From: Dolomedes plantarius
Taxonomy: Eukaryota; Arthropoda; Arachnida; Araneae; Dolomedidae
NCBI GenBank assembly: GCA_907164885.2
Contig: OU015496.1
Coordinates: 169,682,242-169,746,241 of the forward strand
DNA: 64,000 nt
Direction of reading: 5' to 3'
This document shows, piece by piece, positions 58,055 through 64,000 of the stretch. The notes under the pieces were generated by a model. That model saw only the letters and a program-made list of their open reading frames with translations. It ran no database searches and was not told where the DNA came from. Positions within the stretch are counted from its first letter, which is position 1; every line of letters begins with the position of its first letter. A program made the translations under genes and the position numbers.

Positions 58055-61000
58055 GTGAGTCATTTATTGAGTTTCTCTTAAATTCTGTAAAACTAACCGA
58101 AGAACACCATTCTTTAGCACACATATGTATATGCACTTATAGACATGTGAACCATTGGAGGCATATGCATATTAATTTTAAATTTAAAAAATAATTACCT
58201 TTTAGAATACTTCATCTGTATCTAAATTTTTCTTATTGAAATAGTTTTGTTATGACTATTGTTTATATATATATGAAATGCAATGCATAAAACTTCAGAG
58301 GAAATATGCACAATAAATTTACATGCTATGTGGATTTTCTTGAAAAATCTGTATATAAAAGAACATCTATAGGTACAGATCTTGCGAAGACTATGATTGA
58401 ATACACACTGATGTTATAAAATACTAAATAATTAAATGTAACATTATCATCATTGCTAGCATTTGCTCAAAAGCTAAAGGAGAAATTGCTGCATATTTAA
58501 TATTACATATAAATAAATATGAATTTTGCAGTTTTCTTTGCATCTTTATTTAGCTTAACAGTTAATTACCTCTATCTTTGAATCATTTACATTTGATTTA
58601 ATGTTTATTAAAAGAAATGAACTCTCACAGTATCATACTTTCTTAATTTAATGTCAAGATGATAACAGGATTTGTTATGGATTTAAATACACTAGGCGCA
58701 AGAATATCTCATCTAAAACTTCACAATTTCTTAAATTTCATTAATCACAGTACATTGTTATCCATATCTACTTATAAGTATGCAATCCAGTTTGTTTTTA
58801 TGTTTTGCAGTCCATACAATGAAGGCTTACTGTGAACCATCATACAATATAGGTAGCATATATATGTGTGTGTATATATATAATATACAAAACAAAAAAC
58901 CTTTTCTAATTTCCAAATTCTTTTCAATTTCCTTTAAAATTACTTTGGTGTGAGCAAACTAATTTTATTTTTGTTTTTAGAACAAAGGATTTGAGCGTAA
59001 TCTAAAAGCAATAGTAGGTAATTAATATATCATCCCTTTAACCCCCAGTCTCGTGGGTGCCAAATCTTATATAACCAACCAGAAGTTCAAGCCCAGAAAT
59101 CTGCTCTGGCCTATCAATGCAAAGTGCAAGGGTCATGTAACAATGACCTCATGAAGTTTTTAAAAGCCCCACCAAGGTTTTGACCAGGCGATTCTCTTTC
59201 TGTCTTCGTCCTAGTCATGTTGTGTCTATTTCTGCGCACCTGTTCCTCTGTCTTTATGTTTGTGATGTAGTGTCCATGTCAACTCTGGGGTGAGCCGCCT
59301 TCGTCCCTTCAATAAAAAAATAAAAATATCAATAAAGATGAGGACTATGTTTTCTTTGAGTGACTCATTTTCTCCACTCTGGCCATTTCTACCGATAAGT
59401 GATGTACCCTGTATAACTTCACTGCTTGTGGCATTTCCCTTTGTGTGACTGCTGTGTTCCGGAATACGTGGTGTGGAGTGGGGGGATGCTACATATATAT
59501 GTATATTTATCAAATAAATATATTTATGTATGTTTATATAAATAGACAGAGAAAAGAATGTATATGTCTATATATATATATAATACATTTTAATTATTTT
59601 ATTTTTATCGTGTTTGATTAGGAATGGCAAGTTCAAACCGTAATAAAGTGTTTCTCTTCATTGCTGCTAGTGGAGGACTACCTGAAAATGAAATCACGTT
59701 TGCTCAGGCTCTAAAAGAGAAGGGTTATTCTACAGCTATAATAGGTAATATATGCATGTTCATGTTACTTAAGAGTTAATCTTTATCCAATATTAGTATA
59801 AGAGTAATATCTATGCTGCATTGAATTTTGTTATATTTTAGATTCCTTTATTTTTTTTTTTAAATTTTGAGCAGAGTATTAAAGTTTAATACAAAATATA
59901 AAGTCTATATATAACAAAATACAAATATCAATGAATATAGTTGTGGACTAATTGAAATTTTTCTGACTGTAACTATAAATTCTACAAATGTTCATTAATA
60001 GTTAGAAGACAAATTTGGGTTAAATAGAAGCATAACATAAAACCACAATTCCTAGCATATAATTATGTAGCTTTATATATATATTGATGCAAAACTAAAT
60101 TCTTAGTTTTAATATACAATTATTGGATTTAATGCCGAGTTTTCAACTAAAAGATTTAATTTTTTTTCCTCTGTATGCATAAATCCAAATATTTTATATT
60201 TAAATGTAAAATTTCACTGTTCTTTTGGATGTTTTGGAAAATATAGTTAAATACAATTCTAGTATAATTATTTAATATATTTACTCTTTAATACAAATAT
60301 CAAAGTTTTTAATAAATATACAAATATATGCTTTTAAATACATTATATTAGATTACAAGGAAGTAAAAAATTGATTGAACTTATTTGTTTTCTGTTTTAG
60401 GAAAGTGGCATCTTGGTAATGATTGCTCATCAAAAGGAGATGGCTGTCATCACCCTTTAAATCATGGGTTTGATTATTTTTATGGTTTACCTTTATCAAA
60501 TTTCAAAGATTTTGGAGAAAATGGAGAAAGTGTTATTACTGCATATGTTCCAAATTTTTTTACTTATCTTAGAACTGTTATTGTTTTGGGAATGACTGTT
60601 TCTTATTTTATCTACAAAAAGCATAAGATATGGTGTATTCTAATACTTATTCTCTTTATTATTACTCCAATTTTTACTTACTATTTTTTGATAAACCTCA
60701 AGACTATAAATGGAGTTTTAATGCAAAATAAAGAAGTCATAGAGCAGCCAATAAGACTGAAAGGTTTAACTCAGCGTTTTGTCCACAGAGCAAAAAACTT
60801 TCTTAGAGAACAAGAAGCGCTAAATAAGCCCTTTTTATTATATATGCCATTTGTTCATGTTCATACAGCTTTATTTTGTTCCTCTGAATTTGAAGGGCAA
60901 AGTGTCCATGGTCGGTATGGTGATAACGTTCAGGAAATGGACTGGGCTGTCGGTGAAGTAATGAAAACTTTAAAAGATTTAAATGTTTTAAATAACACAT

Positions 61001-63151
61001 TTATATATTTTTCATCTGACAATGGTGCTCATATAGAAGAAGTTGGACATGATGGACAAAGAGAGGGTGGTTTCAATGGAGTTTTAAAGGGTATGTTTGT
61101 GAATTTTTTCATTTATCAAAAGCTGTTTCACAAACTTGTAGAATGATAATACTAACACAAATATATATATACATTGATGCAAAACTAAATCCTTAGTTTT
61201 AATATACAATTATTGGATTTAATGCCGAGTTTTCAACTAAAAGATTTAATTTTCCCTCTGTATGCATAAATCCAAATATTTTATATTTAAATGTAAAATT
61301 TCACTGTTCTTTCGGATGTTTTGGAAAATATAGTTAAATACAATTCTAGCATAATTATTTAATATATTTACTCTTATATCAAAGGAATACAAATACTACT
61401 CTTATATCAAAGGAATATCAATCTTATATCAAAGGAATGCTGTGTGACCTATTATCTGCATCATATAATATTGATCTTTTTAATATTATATGATGCAGAT
61501 AATTTCTGTAATGAAATTAATAAAGGAGTTTCAAATCTTTATTTTCCCCATCTTTTAAAAATAACAACATTCAACTTCAAAACTACCCAGTCATTTAATT
61601 CTAATTTTTTCTTTAAATATGTGTACGTGTGCTTGGGGGATATTTATTATATGGTTTAATAAAAAATTAAATCTCAAGATTTATATATTTAATCTTTGTT
61701 ATATCTAGAGAATTAATCATATTTAAAGAGCTAATTTTATACAGCTGTTTTCTAAGTTGTATGCTTTCAATCAATTATCATAATTATTTATTGATTAGAT
61801 TTTATTATAATGCAATTTAACTTTGTATTGAAGAAAATATTGGGGTTTTAGGCTAATTTGGACGTAATTTAATGGACATTATTATGATCATATTACAATG
61901 TGAAGCTCTGAACCATGCGTATATGTATAGTTTCATTCATATTTATTAAAGTAAAAACTATGTTTTTATTTGTAAATGTTAGACTTTTTTTACTGTAAAG
62001 GAAGAAGACATTTATAAAATGTCCAAAATTAGTTTTATTCATATAGATAGAATGATTCACATGACAGATTCTTTAAAATTTTAGCCCCTTTAAAACTATT
62101 TAAGAACTTAAAAGTATTTTAAACCAGTGGAAAAACTTTTTTGCTTTATCTGAATAATTGAACAATTGTTTATGTATAATGAACTCCTTTGCAAATATTA
62201 ACTCTTTGAGGTATGAAATACTCGCATTTATTAAACTGCAGTTTGTAGTTCACATATAGGTCTCGTTTTAACATAAATACAACACATATTTACTGTACCA
62301 TACTTTTTTTCATGCAAGATGTAAATTTTTTAAATGCAAATAGTTAATGTTTTATTCAATTTCAGTATTTAATTATTTTACTGTCTATATCTGAAATTAA
62401 TATTTTTATAACAGCAAAAATTTCTGTCTACCCGTGTGACAGAATACAAATTTTTTCACCATCATTGTCCATTTTATAAATAAATAAATATATATATATT
62501 CTTTAAAAAAGCGATAAAAAATATCGAATGTTATATGAATGTGTTTTCTTTTCAAAAACATCTCTGTTAAGGCTCCTATCTAGGGTTTAACTAAAATTAT
62601 TTCACATGTTGACTTTTCATTTGTTATGTTATACAGAAAAAAATGTAATCAATATTGATTACAAGCATAAAATGATTTTTTGAATTTTCTAATTACATGA
62701 CAAAGCTAGTAATAATTTTAAATTGTTATATTTTCTGTGCATAGAAAGATTTATAAAGAATTATAATTCTTAGGTTTACTTCATCAAGCTAACTATTGAA
62801 ATGTTTTCTTACTTGAAACACAAATTTCTACTTGACAAATGAAAGGTTTTGAAGAAATTTTATCTTTTATTTTAGGCGGAAAAATGATGGGTGGCATGGA
62901 AGGTGGAATCAGAGTGCCGTCTATAATATGGACTAATAAATTAGCAACTGAACAGATAAATATTATGACATCACAAATGGATATTTTCCCAACCATAATG
63001 GAAATGGCTGGCTTAACTTTGCCGAAGGATCGCATTATAGATGGTAAATCTCTGGTTCCTCTGTTGGAAGGAAATAAAAAAAATATACATAAGATTATTT
63101 TCCATTATTGTGGAAAGTTTATTCATGCAGCTACTTACATACCAGATAAAG
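57799..63151 (+). CDS. STS: Steryl-sulfatase-type arylsulfatase, 5' four exons (gene continues past window)
   Basis: Sulfatase removing sulfate esters, of the membrane-bound STS/ARSD/ARSE/ARSF type. Exons 57799-58054, 59622-59744, 60401-61090 and 62876-63151 all join in phase 1 and give about 448 residues. A signal peptide (from [13 protein letters not shown]) precedes [10 protein letters not shown], with D29-D30 binding calcium. C69 in CTPSR becomes the catalytic formylglycine. K128 and H130 lie in GKWHLG, H279/H281 in FVHVHTALF, and D333-N334 in SSDNGAH. Between about 180 and 230 two hydrophobic helices form the hairpin that anchors STS in the ER membrane; soluble lysosomal arylsulfatases lack it. 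Exon 4 has [19 protein letters not shown], the family's GGIRVP block. The C-terminal part is outside. Which paralog it is, and its substrate, are not shown by this sequence. Confidence 0.92.
58055..59621 (+). other. Sulfatase intron 1
   Basis: AT-rich. It holds a GC-richer block (59040-59490) with a TTTTTAAAAG box and AATAAA copies that could be an old LTR (tgtaacaatg...gatgctaca), but no target duplication or partner supports this. Confidence 0.4.
59622..59744 (+). CDS. STS: Sulfatase exon 2
   Basis: The acceptor is tttgattag and the donor GTAATA, phase 1 at both ends. It encodes GMASSNRN then [20 protein letters not shown], the loop between the active-site Cys and GKWHLG. Confidence 0.9.
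60075..60289 (+). repeat. Direct repeat upstream of sulfatase exon 3
   Basis: From TTGATGCAAAACTAAATTCT to TTTAATATATTTACTCTT it is copied with few changes at 61161-61376. The rest of intron 2 (59745-60400) shows nothing else. Confidence 0.92.
60401..61090 (+). CDS. STS: Sulfatase exon 3 (membrane hairpin and active-site half)
   Basis: The acceptor is tctgttttag and the donor GTATGT, phase 1 at both ends. It opens with KWHLGNDC, then holds the two membrane helices and the FVHVHTALF and SSDNGAH active-site blocks. A ~215-bp direct repeat lies on each side (60075-60289, 61161-61376). Confidence 0.93.
61161..61376 (+). repeat. Direct repeat downstream of sulfatase exon 3
   Basis: Same sequence and orientation as 60075-60289, with a few substitutions and a small deletion in a T run. 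Confidence 0.92.
61371..61438 (+). repeat. Short tandem repeat (CTTATATCAAAGGAAT)
   Basis: Three imperfect copies of CTTATATCAAAGGAAT, continuous with the end of the direct repeat. Confidence 0.85.
61451..61503. repeat. Perfect 22-bp inverted repeat (hairpin)
   Basis: ATTATCTGCATCATATAATA plus TT pairs exactly with 61482-61503 around a 9-base loop (61473-61481). Intronic, class unknown. Confidence 0.9.
61504..62875 (+). other. Sulfatase intron 3, remainder
   Basis: AT-rich intron, nothing recognised. Confidence 0.7.
62876..63151 (+). CDS. STS: Sulfatase exon 4
   Basis: The acceptor is ttattttag and the donor GTAAGA, phase 1 at both ends. It encodes [14 protein letters not shown] and [19 protein letters not shown], a conserved stretch of the family. 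Confidence 0.92.
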
Positions 63152-64000
63152 GTAAGAAATTATATAACTCTATTAATTTTCTTTTTCAGTATTCATTTTA
63201 GTAATATATTGACAGTATTTTTATAGAATATATTTATAAGTCATAGAGACAGCAAAGTCATGCAAGTAAATTACTCGCAAAAATTCTATCAAAATATTAG
63301 GTACCATAATAAATTTAAAATTTTCACAAATTATGTAATCTTTTACATTTCTATATTGGAGCGTCCCTTAAAGTAATGATACAAGATGGGCATTATTTAT
63401 TATCACTTATTCCAAAAGCAATCAATATGAAAACTTTAGATAACAAAATTAAAAGTTTAAAAAAAAAAAAACTCTTCAAAAGTCATCTGAACTTAATTCC
63501 TGCAAATTCTGATGACTGAGATGAATAGTTTTAATTAAATGACTCAAAATTTTGTGTAAAATTGGAAATTTTATGTTATGCCATACTTCATATAATTTTG
63601 ATCATAAATCTGTTTTTACACATCTGATTTAAAGAATTATTAAATTTTGCTGTATTACATATTTATGAAATGGAATTGAATTTTAAAAATTTCAGTATAA
63701 TTATTTATTCTTGACTAGTTGGTACCCATTTAAACATGATGGCTAGATAGAAAATAAATTTACTAATACGCAAATTATACTCAACACATCATTACCAAAT
63801 GTTGAAAATCAATGTGCAGAAACAAATTAACGTGTTTAAGCTACCTCTTGCTTAGTGAGTATCTAGAGCCAGATTTAAAAATGTCACTGAGCATGTGCAA
63901 AAAGCAATTAAAAAAAATTGTAAATTATCGCTAATTAAACAGCGAAAAATAAACATTTTCCATGAGGTTTAATCTTATATTTCACAAACATGATGATCAT
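63152..64000 (+). other. Sulfatase intron 4 to window end
   Basis: AT-rich, no exon found; the remaining sulfatase exons must lie beyond the window. Confidence 0.65.

Noticed and set aside
59040..59490. Solo LTR in sulfatase intron 1
   Set aside because: Composition and AATAAA copies fit, but no target duplication or second copy is visible here.
1..64000. CRISPR arrays, operons, prophage or other bacterial systems
   Set aside because: Spliced genes, SINEs and eukaryotic transposons throughout; no regularly spaced repeats.

Overview
This is a 64 kb piece of an AT-rich animal genome, not prokaryotic. It has spliced genes with GT-AG introns, TA and TTTA microsatellites, tRNA-derived SINEs and at least eight kinds of transposable element. 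The genes and repeats look arthropod, perhaps arachnid, but I cannot fix the taxon from this window. All three host genes lie on the + strand, and their exons had to be assembled from splice sites and reading-frame phase.

Region by region: (1) about 718-23970 holds the last 11 exons of a cation-independent mannose-6-phosphate receptor/LERP-like (IGF2R family) gene. They give 444 aa with the end of one luminal repeat, two complete luminal repeats, one membrane span and a cytosolic tail ending in an acidic di-leucine sorting motif. (2) 23971-34854 is the 3' UTR and then intergenic DNA packed with transposons: hAT, Helitron, mariner-like and PIF/Harbinger elements, and SINEs. (3) 34855-52789 holds seven exons that join in phase into a 303 aa CFAP161-like ciliary protein, spread over 18 kb by transposon-filled introns. 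(4) 52790-57798 is intergenic, with a dead Tc1-like element and a palindromic Harbinger-type MITE. (5) 57799 to beyond the window end holds the first four exons of a steryl-sulfatase-type arylsulfatase, with the formylglycine site CTPSR and the family's two-helix membrane hairpin.

Transposons supply most of the recognisable non-exonic structure. The cleanest is a full-length, intact Ty3/gypsy element (3176-7803, minus strand) with 275-bp LTRs differing at one base. It sits inside a hAT MITE, which itself sits in a receptor intron, so the order of insertion can be read. Others are three precise copies of one Helitron family, a second Helitron family with the same first bases but another body, a piggyBac remnant lacking its catalytic core, two dead Tc1 elements, a Harbinger element with traces of both its genes, and several hAT elements with 8-bp target duplications.

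The receptor and the sulfatase both belong to the secretory/lysosomal route and CFAP161 to cilia. Nothing here suggests they work as a unit. I found no undescribed biological system. The best leads are the direct repeats flanking sulfatase exon 3, a perfect 22-bp hairpin beside them, and the young nested gypsy insertion.
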